From Oceanospirillum beijerinckii DSM 7166 (GTDB taxonomy: Bacteria > Pseudomonadota > Gammaproteobacteria > Pseudomonadales > Halomonadaceae), in assembly GCF_000422425.1 (NCBI RefSeq), contig NZ_AULT01000012.1, forward strand, positions 1 through 64,000: a stretch of 64,000 nt of DNA, read 5' to 3'. The position numbers and the translations under genes are program-made. The notes below the pieces were generated by a model. It worked only from the letters and a program-made list of their open reading frames with translations. It had not been told where the DNA came from and made no database searches. The stretch's first letter is position 1; the number at the start of each line of letters is the position of its first letter. Positions 28,141-39,326 of the stretch are shown in pieces.

Positions 28141-29589
28141 TTAGCGCCGCCAGAACATAGGCGTAAACAATACCAGTAGGGTAAAGATCTCCAAACGACC
28201 CAGCAGCATGGCGATAATCAAAATCCACTTGGCGACATCGGGGATATTACCGTAGTGAGAAGCCACCTCTCCCAAGCCAGGTCCCAGGTTATTCAGTGCC
28301 GAGCCTACGGCTGACCAAGCGGTAACCTGGTCCAGGCCGGTCGCCAGCAGGCCAATCAACATGACAACAAACAGCATCAGATAGACTGAGAAGAACCCCC
28401 AGACAGCCTCAATAACCCGATCCGGTACACTGCGACCGCCCAGCTTGACCGGAATAATAGCGCTAGGGTGGACCAGACGTTTAATCTCACGAATACCCTG
28501 TTTCAGAATTAACAGGATACGCACCACCTTCATACCACCACCGGTGGAACCGGCACAGCCACCGACAAAGGCGGCCAGGAACAGAGTGAAGGGCAGTACG
28601 CTGGGCCATTGGGAAAAGTCAGCGACCCCAAAGCCTGTCGTAGTGGCGACCGAAACGACTTCAAACAGGCCGTGACGCAGTGACTGATCAGCAGAGTAGG
28701 TTTCAGTTGCCCACAAGACAATAAAGGTCGTCAGGACGGTGATGCCCAGCAGGAAAAAGAAAAAGCGGAACTCAGGATCAAACAGATAATGTTTCAGTGA
28801 GCGTTCACGCCAGGCGATAAAGTGCAGGGAGTAGTTCACCGCTGAGATCAGCATAAAGACGATACAGATGCCTTCAATCACTGCGCTATCAAAGTAGCCC
28901 ATACTGGCATCGTGGGTGGAGAAGCCACCAATAGCTACCGTCGCAAAGCTATGGCTGATGGCATCAAACAGCGTCATACCCGCCAGCCAGTATGCACCGG
29001 CACAGGCTACGGTCAGACTCAGATAGATATACCAAAGCGCCTTGGCGGTCTCGGTAATCCGTGGGGTGAGCTTATTGTCTTTGACCGGTCCCGGTGTTTC
29101 GGCACGATAGAGCTGCATACCACCAATGCCGAGCATTGGCAGAATGGCTACTGCCAATACGATGATACCCATCCCCCCCAGCCACTGGAGTAACTGACGG
29201 TAGAAGAGTACGGACTCCGGCAGGAAATCGAGCCCGGTAATCACAGTAGCCCCTGTAGTACTCAGGCCGGATACCGACTCAAATACCGCATCGGTGAAGC
29301 TCAGTCCTGGGTGTTCGGCCAGGTACAGGGGCACAGCTCCGAAGAGGCCCAGTACGGTCCAGAAGAGTACCACCACCAGGAAACCATCCCGGGTTCTCAA
29401 CTCCTTGCGCACGTTACGCACGGGAAGCCAGGCAAAAAAGCCGGTGAAAAAGGTAATGGCCATACCGCTGACAAAAGCGTTATGGGCGCCATCCTTGTAG
29501 AGCGCTGAAATGAGCATCGAGGGCATCATGGTGATACTGAACAGCATCAGCAGAATCCCCAGAATCCTCATCGTCGTGACTATATTCAT
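28141..29589 (-). CDS. trkH: potassium uptake protein TrkH
   Basis: A 482-residue inner-membrane K+ channel-like translocating subunit of the Trk system, made of four repeated M1-P-M2 units. Selectivity-filter-like turns are visible in LSTTGATVITG (about 110), FATVAIGGFSTHD (about 216), VATTTGFGVADF (about 314) and LNNLGPGLGEV (about 431). Multiple long hydrophobic segments span the whole length, and the protein ends just after LLVLFTPMFWRR. It is adjacent to trkA, its cytosolic gating subunit, 24 bases upstream on the same strand. Its length and layout match TrkH/TrkG, not KtrB. Confidence 0.96.
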   Translation of the reverse strand: MNIVTTMRILGILLMLFSITMMPSMLISALYKDGAHNAFVSGMAITFFTGFFAWLPVRNVRKELRTRDGFLVVVLFWTVLGLFGAVPLYLAEHPGLSFTDAVFESVSGLSTTGATVITGLDFLPESVLFYRQLLQWLGGMGIIVLAVAILPMLGIGGMQLYRAETPGPVKDNKLTPRITETAKALWYIYLSLTVACAGAYWLAGMTLFDAISHSFATVAIGGFSTHDASMGYFDSAVIEGICIVFMLISAVNYSLHFIAWRERSLKHYLFDPEFRFFFFLLGITVLTTFIVLWATETYSADQSLRHGLFEVVSVATTTGFGVADFSQWPSVLPFTLFLAAFVGGCAGSTGGGMKVVRILLILKQGIREIKRLVHPSAIIPVKLGGRSVPDRVIEAVWGFFSVYLMLFVVMLIGLLATGLDQVTAWSAVGSALNNLGPGLGEVASHYGNIPDVAKWILIIAMLLGRLEIFTLLVLFTPMFWRR

Positions 29590-29613
29590 ATCGGTTTGAT
29601 TCTGAATTCAGGG

Positions 29614-30987
29614 TTAGAAGAAGGTCAGACCCACCTGGAACAGGCGCTCCACTTCACGAATCTTGCGTTTGTCCACCAGGAACATAATAACGTGGTCATC
29701 TTGCTGCACCACGACATCATCGTGGGCGATGATCACCTCGCCATTACGTACGATGGCACCAATGGTGGTACCGTCAGGCAGATCAATCTCTTCAATGGCT
29801 TTCCCTACCACTTTTGAGCTGCGTTCATCACCGTGGGCGATAGCCTCAATGGCTTCCGCCGCACCGCGACGCAGGGAGTGTACGTTAACAATATCACCGC
29901 GACGTACGTGGGTGAGCAGGCTGCCGATGGTAGCCATCTGTGGGGAAACCGCGATATCGATTTCGCCACCCTGCACCAGATCCACATAAGCGGCGTTATT
30001 GATCAGGGTAAGCACTTTGTTAGCCCCCAGACGTTTGGCCAGCATGGAGGACATGATGTTGACTTCATCATCGTTGGTCAGGGCACAGAAGATATCCACT
30101 TCGTCGATATTTTCTTCTACCAACAGATCTTTATTGGTGGCGCTGCCGTGTAGCACTATGGTGCGGTCCAGCTTTTCGGACAGGTTCTGGCAGCGGGGCA
30201 GGCCGTATTCGATAATCTTGACCTGGTACTCATGTTCGAGCGCTTCTGCCAAACGCTCACCGATATTACCGCCACCGGCGATCATAATGCGTTTGTATTG
30301 GTGATCGACCTTACGCAGTTCACTCATCACCGCCTTAATATTGTGGCGGGCAGCGATAAAGAACACCTCATCATCGGCTTCAATCACCGTATCCCCTTGT
30401 GGAATGATGGGGCGATTGCGACGGTAAATAGCGGCAACTCGGGTGTCGACATTGGGCATATGCTGGCGCAGATAGCCCAGTTCCTGACCCACTAAAGGAC
30501 CGCCGTAATAAGCCCGAACCGCCACCAGCTGAGCAGCACCTCCGGCAAAATCCATCACCTGGAGTGCGCCTGGGTATTGAATCAGGCGTTTAACGTGATT
30601 GGTGACGACCTGTTCCGGACTGATAATCACATCAATAGGAATCGCTTCGGCACCAAACAGACCTTTACGGCCTGAGTAAGCGTTGGAACGTACACGGGCG
30701 ATCTTAGTCGGGGTGCGGAACATGGTGAAGGCGATCTGACAGGCGATCATATTGACTTCATCACTGTTGGTGACGGCGATCAGCATATCGCAGTCCTCGC
30801 CACCAGCCTGGCGCAGTACATTGGGGTAGGAGCCTTTTCCCTGCACCGTTCGGATATCAAAACGGTTTTGGAGCTCCCTTAACCGAGCACCATTGGTGTC
30901 AACGACGGTGATGTCGTTCTCTTCAATGGCCAGATTCTCGGCCAGGGTGCCGCCTACCTGGCCTGCACCCAGAATAATAATTTTCAT
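29614..30987 (-). CDS. trkA: Trk system K+ channel regulatory subunit TrkA
   Basis: A 457-residue cytosolic gating protein with two RCK (KTN) halves, each with an NAD-binding Rossmann motif: [17 protein letters not shown] (1-19) and [17 protein letters not shown] (about 233-249), each followed by a TrkA_C subdomain. The two-lobe architecture is diagnostic. It controls K+ flux through TrkH in response to nucleotides. It follows rsmB in the transcript by 89 bases, keeping the def-fmt-rsmB-trkA order known in gammaproteobacteria. Confidence 0.97.
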   Translation of the reverse strand: MKIIILGAGQVGGTLAENLAIEENDITVVDTNGARLRELQNRFDIRTVQGKGSYPNVLRQAGGEDCDMLIAVTNSDEVNMIACQIAFTMFRTPTKIARVRSNAYSGRKGLFGAEAIPIDVIISPEQVVTNHVKRLIQYPGALQVMDFAGGAAQLVAVRAYYGGPLVGQELGYLRQHMPNVDTRVAAIYRRNRPIIPQGDTVIEADDEVFFIAARHNIKAVMSELRKVDHQYKRIMIAGGGNIGERLAEALEHEYQVKIIEYGLPRCQNLSEKLDRTIVLHGSATNKDLLVEENIDEVDIFCALTNDDEVNIMSSMLAKRLGANKVLTLINNAAYVDLVQGGEIDIAVSPQMATIGSLLTHVRRGDIVNVHSLRRGAAEAIEAIAHGDERSSKVVGKAIEEIDLPDGTTIGAIVRNGEVIIAHDDVVVQQDDHVIMFLVDKRKIREVERLFQVGLTFF

Positions 30988-31076
30988 CGCTTACTCTCAG
31001 TCCGCTGTTTAATGGCGTTACTCAGGTTTTTGCTTTGTTATTCAAGCTATTGCGCGGTATTAGATGGGCTTATTCT

Positions 31077-32381
31077 TTACGCCGGTTTTTCCAATACGGC
31101 GTAAAAGAAGCCATCGTGGCCCTGGGGCTGTGGCAATAACTGCTGGCCAAAACCGGTATCCAGCCCATAAGGGGCATTCACCGGGCCAATCAAACGTGCG
31201 TCCGATTGTGTCAGGAAGGTTTCAATATTCCTTGCATTTTCCATGGCTAAAACCGAGCAGGTAGCATAAACCAAGATTCCACCGGGTTTAAGCGTTTTCC
31301 ATAGCAGTTGCAGCATAGATTGCTGTAGCTCAGCCAAAGCCGGAATATCGGTTTTACGGCGTAGCCATTTGATATCGGGGTGACGACGGATGACTCCTGT
31401 GGCCGAGCAGGGCGCATCCAGCAGAATACGATCAAACTGCTGACCATCCCACCAGTTGTCCAGTTGGGTGATATCGGAGCAGTGCAGCTCGGCACTTAAC
31501 TGCAGGCGCTGGAAGTTTTCTTCCACCCGTTTCAGGCGATTGGCTTCACTGTCGACGGCAACCACGGACAGGCTGGGCTCACGCTCCAGCATATGGGCGG
31601 TCTTTCCGCCCGGTGCAGCACAGGCATCCAGTACCCGTTGGCCCGGTTGCAGCTGTAGCAGATCGGCGGCTAACTGAGCCGCTTCGTCCTGCACGCTGAT
31701 CATGCCCTGGTCAAAACCCGGCAGACGAGTGACGTCGGTGGCTTTTTCCAGACGAATACCATCAGGGGCAAAGTCGCAGGCGACGGCTGCGATCTCTGCC
31801 TCAGCCAGTTTTGTCAGATAGTCATCACGACGGCTTTGACTGTGATTCACCCGTAGGATCATCGGCGGATGTTGGTTATTGGCCTCAACGGCGGCTTGCC
31901 ACTGCTCCGGCCAATCCTGCTGCAGCTGTTGCAGTAACCAGTTAGGGTGAGCCAGGCAAGCGGCTTCAGAGCGTTGCAGTTGTGCGATCAGCGCCTCTTC
32001 TTCCCGCTGGAAGCGACGCAAACAACCGTTGATCAGCCCCTTAGCCCAATCTTTTTTCAGCAGCTTAGCGCCCGCCACGGTTTCATTGATTGCTGCATGG
32101 GTAGGAATACGGGTATAGATCAGCTGGTACAGTCCCAGTAACAGCAGCAGATCAACATCTCTGTCTTTGGCTTTAAAAGGTTTGCTGACCAGTTGATTAC
32201 GAATACCTTCCAAACGGGTCAGCCAGCGTAGGGTGCCAAAACACAGCTCCTGCAGTAAACCACGATCTTTTTCTGCCACCTGTTCCTGTTGAAAGGGCAG
32301 GGCTCCGGACAGGGATTCCTGCTGCTTGACCACAGGTAGCAGGGCTTTTACTGCGGCGACTCGCACATTGGGACGTGCCAT
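31077..32381 (-). CDS. rsmB: 16S rRNA (cytosine-967-C5)-methyltransferase
   Basis: A 434-residue RNA methyltransferase that makes m5C967 in 16S rRNA. The N-terminal NusB-like RNA-binding domain runs from 1 to about 140 (VRVAAVKALLPVV, LLLLLGLYQLIYTRIP). The Rossmann methyltransferase domain has VLDACAAPGGKTAHML (AdoMet, about 250), the catalytic cysteines in DAPCSATGVIRRHPDIKW (about 318) and VYATCSV (about 371). The start is ATG 32381, 15 bases after the fmt stop, so the two are co-transcribed. Confidence 0.96.
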   Translation of the reverse strand: MARPNVRVAAVKALLPVVKQQESLSGALPFQQEQVAEKDRGLLQELCFGTLRWLTRLEGIRNQLVSKPFKAKDRDVDLLLLLGLYQLIYTRIPTHAAINETVAGAKLLKKDWAKGLINGCLRRFQREEEALIAQLQRSEAACLAHPNWLLQQLQQDWPEQWQAAVEANNQHPPMILRVNHSQSRRDDYLTKLAEAEIAAVACDFAPDGIRLEKATDVTRLPGFDQGMISVQDEAAQLAADLLQLQPGQRVLDACAAPGGKTAHMLEREPSLSVVAVDSEANRLKRVEENFQRLQLSAELHCSDITQLDNWWDGQQFDRILLDAPCSATGVIRRHPDIKWLRRKTDIPALAELQQSMLQLLWKTLKPGGILVYATCSVLAMENARNIETFLTQSDARLIGPVNAPYGLDTGFGQQLLPQPQGHDGFFYAVLEKPA

Positions 32382-32396
32382 ATCTGCTGTATACTC

Positions 32397-33353
32397 CTAT
32401 TGACCCAGCTGGGTTTCACCAGGCACAAACAGCTGCTTGCCTGAGTTCAGAATATCGGTGATGGATAGGGCTTTTTTGCCCGGCAGTTGAAGAGTGGATA
32501 TACGCAGTGCGCCCTCACCACAGGCGATCAAAAGGCCGGTTTTATCGGCGCTGATCACAGTACCTGGTGCCAGGTTGTGCTCAGTGGCTTCTGCTTTGGC
32601 ATGCCAGATACGCAGCGTCGCGTCATCCAGCAGCGTCCAGGCGACAGGCCAGGGGTTAAAGGCACGCACGGTACGATCCAGCTCAATGGCGGGTTTGGAC
32701 CAATCCAGTTCGCCTTCCGCTTTGCTCAGTTTTTCGGCGTAGTTGGCCATGCTATCGTCCTGCACCTCTGCCGTCAGTGTACCTGCGGCCAGACCGTCCA
32801 CCGCTTCTTTCAAGGCATCGCCGCCCTGCTGGGCCAGCTTATCGTGCAGACTTTGCGCAGTATCATCCGCTTCAATGGGCAGATAGGTTTTCAGCAGCAT
32901 AGGACCGGTATCCAGGCCTGCTTCCATCTGCATAATGGTAACGCCGGTTTCCTGATCACCCAGGTGAATAGCCCTTTGAATCGGTGCCGCACCACGCCAA
33001 CGTGGCAGCAGAGAGCCGTGCACATTGATACAGCCCAGGCGTGGGGTGTCCAGCACTATCTGAGGCAGAATCAGGCCGTAAGCCACTACCACCATCAGAT
33101 CGGCATTTAGTGCCGCCAGCTCTTTCTGCGCGTCTTCATCACGCAGGGTCAGCGGCTGATAGACAGGGATATCCTGTTCCAGCGCCAGGGATTTCACCGG
33201 ACTCGGGGTCAGTTTGCGGCCACGGCCCGCTGGGCGATCCGGTTGAGTATAAACGGCAATCACTTCATGGGAGGTATCGAGCAGGGCTTGCAGGGAGTGG
33301 ACGGCAAAATCCGGCGTACCGGCAAAGATAATACGCAGAGGCTGGGCAGACAT
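32397..33353 (-). CDS. fmt: methionyl-tRNA formyltransferase
   Basis: A 318-residue cytosolic enzyme that formylates initiator Met-tRNA with 10-formyl-tetrahydrofolate. The N-terminal part begins [19 protein letters not shown]. The folate-binding and catalytic motif is in [21 protein letters not shown] (about 107-127; Asn, His and the later Asp of LDTGPML), and the C-terminal OB-fold domain has [10 protein letters not shown]. The length is standard. It sits between def and rsmB. Confidence 0.97.
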   Translation of the reverse strand: MSAQPLRIIFAGTPDFAVHSLQALLDTSHEVIAVYTQPDRPAGRGRKLTPSPVKSLALEQDIPVYQPLTLRDEDAQKELAALNADLMVVVAYGLILPQIVLDTPRLGCINVHGSLLPRWRGAAPIQRAIHLGDQETGVTIMQMEAGLDTGPMLLKTYLPIEADDTAQSLHDKLAQQGGDALKEAVDGLAAGTLTAEVQDDSMANYAEKLSKAEGELDWSKPAIELDRTVRAFNPWPVAWTLLDDATLRIWHAKAEATEHNLAPGTVISADKTGLLIACGEGALRISTLQLPGKKALSITDILNSGKQLFVPGETQLGQ

Positions 33354-33416
33354 AAGGGCTCCAAAACGAGTTCAGGCCAGCACGGGCTGGCCTGAAAAAT
33401 AACTTATAACGAACAA

Positions 33417-33932
33417 TCAGGCCTGACGGGCCTGTTCACGCTGACGTTTTTCCATCAGCTTGCGCACGCGATTACGCTTCATGGTCGACAGATAATCCAC
33501 AAACAGCTTGCCATCCAGGTGATCACATTCGTGCTGAATACAGTGGGCCAGCAGACCATCGGCTTCCAGTTCATACGGGTTGCCGTCACGATCCAGTGCT
33601 GTCAGTTGTACACGCAGGTGGCGTTTCACATCGGCGTAGTATTCCGGCACAGACAGGCAGCCTTCCTGCATCATCTCGGAGTCATCATCCAGCGGTGTGT
33701 ATTCCGGATTGATCATCACGTACGGTTGATCATTATTTTCGGACACATCCATCACAATAATACGTTGATGAATATTCACCTGAGTGGCGGCCAGACCAAT
33801 TCCTTTGGCGTGATACATGGTTTCAAGCATGTTCTCAACGATGTTACGGATTTCGTCGTTCACCTCTTCTACGGGTTTGGCAACCGTGCGTAGACGAGCA
33901 TCAGGAAATTCAAGGATTTGATACAGTGCCAT
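33417..33932 (-). CDS. def: peptide deformylase
   Basis: A 171-residue Fe/Zn hydrolase that removes the N-formyl group from nascent proteins. All three motifs are present: GIGLAATQV (about 45), EGCLSVP (about 89, metal-ligand Cys) and [11 protein letters not shown] (about 133, the HExxH ligands). The correct start is ATG 33932 ([15 protein letters not shown]); the frame is open upstream but carries no family sequence. First gene of the def-fmt-rsmB-trkA-trkH transcript. It diverges from the next gene across 158 bases that must hold both promoters. Confidence 0.97.
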   Translation of the reverse strand: MALYQILEFPDARLRTVAKPVEEVNDEIRNIVENMLETMYHAKGIGLAATQVNIHQRIIVMDVSENNDQPYVMINPEYTPLDDDSEMMQEGCLSVPEYYADVKRHLRVQLTALDRDGNPYELEADGLLAHCIQHECDHLDGKLFVDYLSTMKRNRVRKLMEKRQREQARQA

Positions 33933-34090
33933 GCTAAGCCTTTCAAGTGATATAAACTGAGGATTGAACCCAGAATACTGTGTTCTGATCAATTTGACTG
34001 ATATTGTAGGGGGCTGGTTCCCCTTGGGCAATCCTAATCGCCCCTATCATCAGCCTTTCAGCCCGACTACTTACAGGGGAGTTTGTCGTT

Positions 34091-34987
34091 ATGGGTCTTT
34101 TCCGGCGTGGTGTGATCGTTAAATGCCTCTCGTGGCGGTCATTGTGGCGGTCATTTTTTACTACTCTTTGCATCACTGTAACTGCCCAGGCTTCAGAGCC
34201 TATTCAACAGGCTGAAGCTGGTGCTGTAATTAAACTTTCACCCAGTATACGTATTAAAAACTATCGACAGGCGGTGCCTGGTTTGCCTATGCAGAGAATA
34301 GCCTCTTTTATTGAGCGCCATCAGGTTTTTACCGAGGAGCAACTGGAAAACAGTGGCTATATTTTAAGCTTGGAAGATAACCGCATTGTGGCAGGTCTGA
34401 ATGACCGGGTGTATGTGCGTGGTGCAGGTTATTCCGCTGTGGGTAGCCGCTATCTGCTCTATCGGCAGGAAAAGGCTTATCAGTCCAGGCTATTTCATCC
34501 GAATCAGCCTAATCGGATGCTGGGTTATGAGATGCGCTATATCGGTACTCTGGAGCTGGAAAGCCAGGATAACGATATAGCGACTATGCGGGTGGTCAAG
34601 AGTAAGGAAGAGGTGAGAGCAAAGGATATTGTTACCTTGCAAGATCTGGGGGTAACCCCGGCTATTTTCTACCCTAATGCACCGAGTCGACGGGTTCAGG
34701 GTGAGATTATCTCCATGCTGGAGGGGATTGGTTTTGGTGGTTTGTATTCTGTCGTCGCGATCAACCTGGGAGAGGATCACCTGCTCTCGCCGGGTAATGT
34801 GCTGACGATCTCAACTCAGCGTGAACAAGCCAAAGATGCCCGCAATAGTGAGCAAGTCGCACTGCCACTGGAAGAAACTGGATATCTGATGGTTTTCAGA
34901 ACGTTTCCACAAGTGAGTTATGCCCTGGTTATGGAAGCAAGTAAGCCGATTAAAGTAGGGGATTTATTGACCGTGCCGGATTTATAG
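34091..34987 (+). CDS. secreted envelope protein, LysM-protein relative lacking the LysM domain
   Basis: A 298-residue exported protein: a basic start, a hydrophobic segment (about 18-32) and AQA at the signal cleavage site. From memory the region IKLSPSIRIKNYRQAVPGLPMQRIASF onward corresponds to the part after the LysM domain in the LysM protein encoded next to dprA in Pseudomonas. Later pieces also match: DNRIVAGLNDRVYVRGAG, RMLGYEMRYIGTLELE. No LysM sequence (a roughly 45-residue GDTLWxIA-type module) is seen between the signal peptide and this region. The function is presumably linked to peptidoglycan, by inference only. AGGGGAG lies ten bases before the ATG. It is followed by dprA. Confidence 0.7.
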   Translation: MGLFRRGVIVKCLSWRSLWRSFFTTLCITVTAQASEPIQQAEAGAVIKLSPSIRIKNYRQAVPGLPMQRIASFIERHQVFTEEQLENSGYILSLEDNRIVAGLNDRVYVRGAGYSAVGSRYLLYRQEKAYQSRLFHPNQPNRMLGYEMRYIGTLELESQDNDIATMRVVKSKEEVRAKDIVTLQDLGVTPAIFYPNAPSRRVQGEIISMLEGIGFGGLYSVVAINLGEDHLLSPGNVLTISTQREQAKDARNSEQVALPLEETGYLMVFRTFPQVSYALVMEASKPIKVGDLLTVPDL

Positions 34988-35134
34988 TCGTTCTATATTG
35001 ATAATATTACGTAATTACTTTTATTCGAATCGATACGAAACTCACCTTATTTAACTGAAGTAAGTTTCAGATAGGTCGATACCAAGGGATAAAATAAATG
35101 CAAATGGAGCAATAAACACCAAGGAGTTGAGGTT

Positions 35135-36511
35135 ATGTCTGACAGGGATATGCATCATGCGCTGGCTTTTCTGGCGTTATCGCAATTAAAGGGCTTTGGT
35201 CCGGCACGCTTAAATCTTTTGCTGCAACAGTGTGAACCGGACGGTGATGATTTCTATGCCGACTGCTTGCGCTATCTACCGCAGATCCCTGGCTTAAATG
35301 CTCAACAGGTGCAGTTGTGCTGTCAGCGTATCCATAACCCTTTTCATGGGGAGTGGAAAGAAAGAGATCAACTGCTACATTGGTTGGCTTATGATCAACA
35401 TCAGGTTTTAACTCTAGGGCATGCAGATTATCCTGAGTTACTACAGCAGATCGCTGATCCTCCCTTGATGCTTTATCTGGCCGGTAATGCTGAGTTATTA
35501 CATCAGCCTCAACTCGCGATTGTGGGTAGCCGCAAGCCTACTATCGAGGGTTTTAATGATGCCCGTCGTTTTGCCGGGGCTTTATCGGAACTGGGCTGGT
35601 GTATTACCAGTGGTCTGGCCGAAGGCATTGATGCCGCCGCTCATCAGGGCTGTTTACAGGCCAATGGTAAAACGTTGGCGGTATTGGGTACGGGTATCGA
35701 TAGAGTTTATCCTCGCAGTAATCAGCCGTTGTATGAACAGATCTACCATCGGGGATTGCTGATCAGTGAGTTTCCTCTGGGGACAGCACCCAGAGGCCAC
35801 AACTTCCCTAAACGTAATCGTATTGTGGCCGGATTAAGCGTCGGCGTTTTGGTGGTGGAAGCAGCCCTAAAAAGCGGTTCTCTGATCAGTGCCCGCCTGG
35901 CCTGTGAATCGGGACGAGAGGTGTTTGCCATACCGGGCTCTATCCATCAGGCGCAATATAAAGGCTGTCATCAGTTGATCAAACAGGGAGCCAAACTGAC
36001 GGAAACGATTCAGGATATTCACGAAGAGCTGGCACACTGGTTACAGCTGCCGGAGAGTTATTCATCATCTTCGTTTGGATTGACTACCGATAGCAGCCAT
36101 TTCTCCTCTAACGGTCTTCTATCTGCTAAGGACTCTTTACCCGCTGTAGGCGCTTTTTCCACAGCTAAGAACCAACAAGCAGTGGCCTCAAACCAAAGCC
36201 TGGAACTATTTACTGGGCATTCACACTCTGCTGATCCGTCGTCGAGCAATATGGCTTCGACCCCTGACGCTTATAATCCTAATCTCACTGCAGTGGCTAT
36301 AAAGCAGAAAGCTCCGTCAGTGCCTAAATTTGATAACCCTCAGCAGGAACAGCTCTGGCAGGCGATAGCACAGGGGGCAGGTAATTTGGATGCTTTAGTA
36401 ATGGCGACAGGGTTTAATACCGGTGAGATCTCACAAAACTTACTGATGCTTGAGCTATCGGGTCGCGTGGTGCAAGAAGCCGGTATCTATCGAGTGAATC
36501 TATCGGTTTGA
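35135..36511 (+). CDS. dprA: DNA-processing protein DprA (Smf)
   Basis: A 458-residue protein that binds incoming single-stranded DNA and loads RecA during natural transformation. Order: a helical N-terminal region (1-85) with helix-hairpin-helix-like LKGFGPARLNLLL; the Rossmann DNA-binding core with VGSRKPTIEGFNDARRFAGAL (about 129), SGLAEGIDAAAHQG (about 164) and FPKRNRIVAGLS (about 229). A Ser-rich low-complexity linker follows (about 308-390), then a winged-helix C-terminus (about 395-458, LDALVMATGFNTGEISQNLLMLEL). The linker makes it longer than the common 360-380 residues. AAGGAG precedes the start. Finding dprA does not by itself show competence. Confidence 0.95.
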   Translation: MSDRDMHHALAFLALSQLKGFGPARLNLLLQQCEPDGDDFYADCLRYLPQIPGLNAQQVQLCCQRIHNPFHGEWKERDQLLHWLAYDQHQVLTLGHADYPELLQQIADPPLMLYLAGNAELLHQPQLAIVGSRKPTIEGFNDARRFAGALSELGWCITSGLAEGIDAAAHQGCLQANGKTLAVLGTGIDRVYPRSNQPLYEQIYHRGLLISEFPLGTAPRGHNFPKRNRIVAGLSVGVLVVEAALKSGSLISARLACESGREVFAIPGSIHQAQYKGCHQLIKQGAKLTETIQDIHEELAHWLQLPESYSSSSFGLTTDSSHFSSNGLLSAKDSLPAVGAFSTAKNQQAVASNQSLELFTGHSHSADPSSSNMASTPDAYNPNLTAVAIKQKAPSVPKFDNPQQEQLWQAIAQGAGNLDALVMATGFNTGEISQNLLMLELSGRVVQEAGIYRVNLSV

Positions 36512-36814
36512 TTATTCTATGATTGGTAATCATAGTTCCATCATTGATTGGCCTTGCTTAAAACACAGTACGCAATCAAACCGTTTAGCTATCAGAGTGA
36601 TGCTGGGGAACCTTTTTAGTTCCACCTTATCTTACCCAAGCCCAACACACGGTTTGAGCCTGGACGTTCTATAAGATTGGCAGTGCTTGCATCTTAATGA
36701 CGGCTTAGCTAGTGTGCCGGGGCGAAACTACTCTACCAGTATGCATGGGAACGTATGCTGATTAGTCGGGTCAGGATGGTGTGAAGCTGTACAAGTTTTA
36801 AGTGAGTCATCAAG
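36512..36814. other. 303-base intergenic region between dprA and tsaC
   Basis: No gene is seen. Right after dprA a hairpin CTATGATT (36517-36524) / AATCATAG (36528-36535) is present but without a T run, so it is at best a weak terminator. A small GGAAC / GTTCC hairpin follows near 36607-36623. The remainder has no repeat or evident promoter that I can defend. Confidence 0.4.
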
Positions 36815-37387
36815 ATGTCTGCAAGTTCCAATACTGTTATTTCTACTAACGTAAACGAGGCCGTTGAGGTATTACAGCAAGGGGGCGTGATTGCATACCC
36901 CACGGAAGCGGTTTGGGGTGTGGGTTGTGATCCAACCAATACCGCAGCGTTAGAGAAGTTGATGGCTCTGAAGGCCCGGGACCCTAATAAAGGTGTGATT
37001 CTAATTGCGGCCAGTGTGGCGCAGGTGCAGCCGCTGATGGAAGCGATTACTCCAGAACAGCAGGCGATGCTGGATGAAACCTGGCCGGGACCCAACACCT
37101 GGTTAGTGCCTCCTTCAGAACAGGTACATCCCTTGGTAAAAGGCCAGCACCCGTTGGTAGCCGTGCGAGTGACCGATCACCCCTTGGTTAAACAACTGTG
37201 TCAGGCATTTGGCGGTGCGATAGTATCCACTTCGGCCAATCCTGCAGGTGAACCACCTGCGATGTCAGAGCAGGATATTGTGAGTTATTTCCCCGCTCAA
37301 TTGGATTTTGTGTTGTCCGGTGAACTGGGCGGTGCCAAGCAGCCCAGCCGTATTCGTAACTTGTTGACCGGTGAAACCCTAAGATAA
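36815..37387 (+). CDS. tsaC: threonylcarbamoyl-AMP synthase (YrdC/Sua5 family)
   Basis: A 190-residue enzyme of the t6A pathway that makes threonylcarbamoyl-AMP from Thr, bicarbonate and ATP for tRNA A37 modification. It has the family sequence GGVIAYPTEAVWGVGCDP (about 28-45), KARDPNKGVILIAAS (about 58), PGPNTWLVP and the C-terminal IVSTSANPAGEPPA (about 137), near the nucleotide-binding cleft. Its length is that of the short, single-domain TsaC form without the Sua5 domain. It lies between dprA and hemF as in related genomes. Confidence 0.95.
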   Translation: MSASSNTVISTNVNEAVEVLQQGGVIAYPTEAVWGVGCDPTNTAALEKLMALKARDPNKGVILIAASVAQVQPLMEAITPEQQAMLDETWPGPNTWLVPPSEQVHPLVKGQHPLVAVRVTDHPLVKQLCQAFGGAIVSTSANPAGEPPAMSEQDIVSYFPAQLDFVLSGELGGAKQPSRIRNLLTGETLR

Positions 37388-37510
37388 ATATTACCGTCCT
37401 ATTTCTTATCGTCAGTCCCTTGCTCCATTTAACCCATCTTGCGTAATCCAGCCCGATAATCTGCCCTGTTAAAATAACGGGGCATTGTCAGCATCCGGCA
37501 GACCCCCTAG

Positions 37511-38455
<945 letters not shown>

Positions 38456-38506
38456 TCGGGTTACTTTAAGAGAACGCTTTAATAAACAACGGGAGCAAAT
38501 GCTGAC

Positions 38507-39235
38507 ATGGCTCGACTACAAATCGCCTATATTATGGACCCGCTGTGTGGCTGGTGTTATGCCGCAGCGCCGATTATCGATCAGCTACGTGCCGAGCACG
38601 GCGATCAGTTGCAGTGGCAGGTGTATCTGGGCGGCTTAATGCCGGAATCCCGTATTCTGGGGCCGCGTTTTCGTGATCATATCCTGACCGCATGCCATCG
38701 TATTGAGACGCTGACCGGTCAGCCGTTTGGTGCGGGTTTTACCGCTCTTATCCAAGACCCGGATAGCGCGTTGGACTCCCGTCCTGCCAGTATTGCCATT
38801 CGTGAGCTGATTCTGCAGGGCGATATGGAAAAGACCCTGGACTATATCAAGCGTTTGCAGAGCCACCATTATCGTGACGGTTTAACCCTGACCGAGCCGG
38901 ATATTCTATTGGGTGCGGCAGAAGGTCTGCTGGGTGATACCGAGAATCTGAAGTTCCTGCTGGAAACACCGGCCACCTGGGATAAAGAAACCGAAGCCCT
39001 GTTCCTGCAGGGACGTAATATGCTGACGGCAGCGGAAGGACAAGGTTTCCCAACACTGGCGATCAAGTACCGTGGTCGTTATCAGAAACTGGGTCATGAG
39101 ATGTATTACGATCACCCGGATCAGCTGGTTACCGAACTGGCCGCTGTGGTTGCTGAAGTGGCTGCTCAGCCTGAGCCTAAAGAAGGGCCTGAGTTGAAAG
39201 AGCCGGTAGAAGCGAAAGCACAGCCCGCGCAATAA
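38507..39235 (+). CDS. DsbA-family (FrnE-like) thioredoxin-fold protein
   Basis: A 242-residue cytoplasmic protein, with no signal peptide. The CGWC redox pair is at the start of the first helix (DPLCGWCYAA, about 11-20), within a thioredoxin fold with a helical insert. The overall pattern (LQIAYIMDPLCGWCYAAAPII, GGLMPES) is that of FrnE/DsbA-family oxidoreductases acting on unknown partners. The C-terminal 25 residues are a Lys/Glu/Pro-rich tail. It lies between hemF and aroE and is probably co-transcribed; no functional link to heme or shikimate follows from that. Confidence 0.85.
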   Translation: MARLQIAYIMDPLCGWCYAAAPIIDQLRAEHGDQLQWQVYLGGLMPESRILGPRFRDHILTACHRIETLTGQPFGAGFTALIQDPDSALDSRPASIAIRELILQGDMEKTLDYIKRLQSHHYRDGLTLTEPDILLGAAEGLLGDTENLKFLLETPATWDKETEALFLQGRNMLTAAEGQGFPTLAIKYRGRYQKLGHEMYYDHPDQLVTELAAVVAEVAAQPEPKEGPELKEPVEAKAQPAQ

Positions 39236-39326
39236 TCGCCAGCAGTCAGAGTAAACAGATAATAATTAAGCTGCCCGGCAAGCGTAAATAACAGAACCAG
39301 ATAACAGGATAAAAACAGGACACCCT

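Noticed and set aside
36512-36814. A regulatory RNA between dprA and tsaC
   Set aside because: Two small hairpins are present but no promoter, terminator or conserved riboswitch pattern that I could defend.
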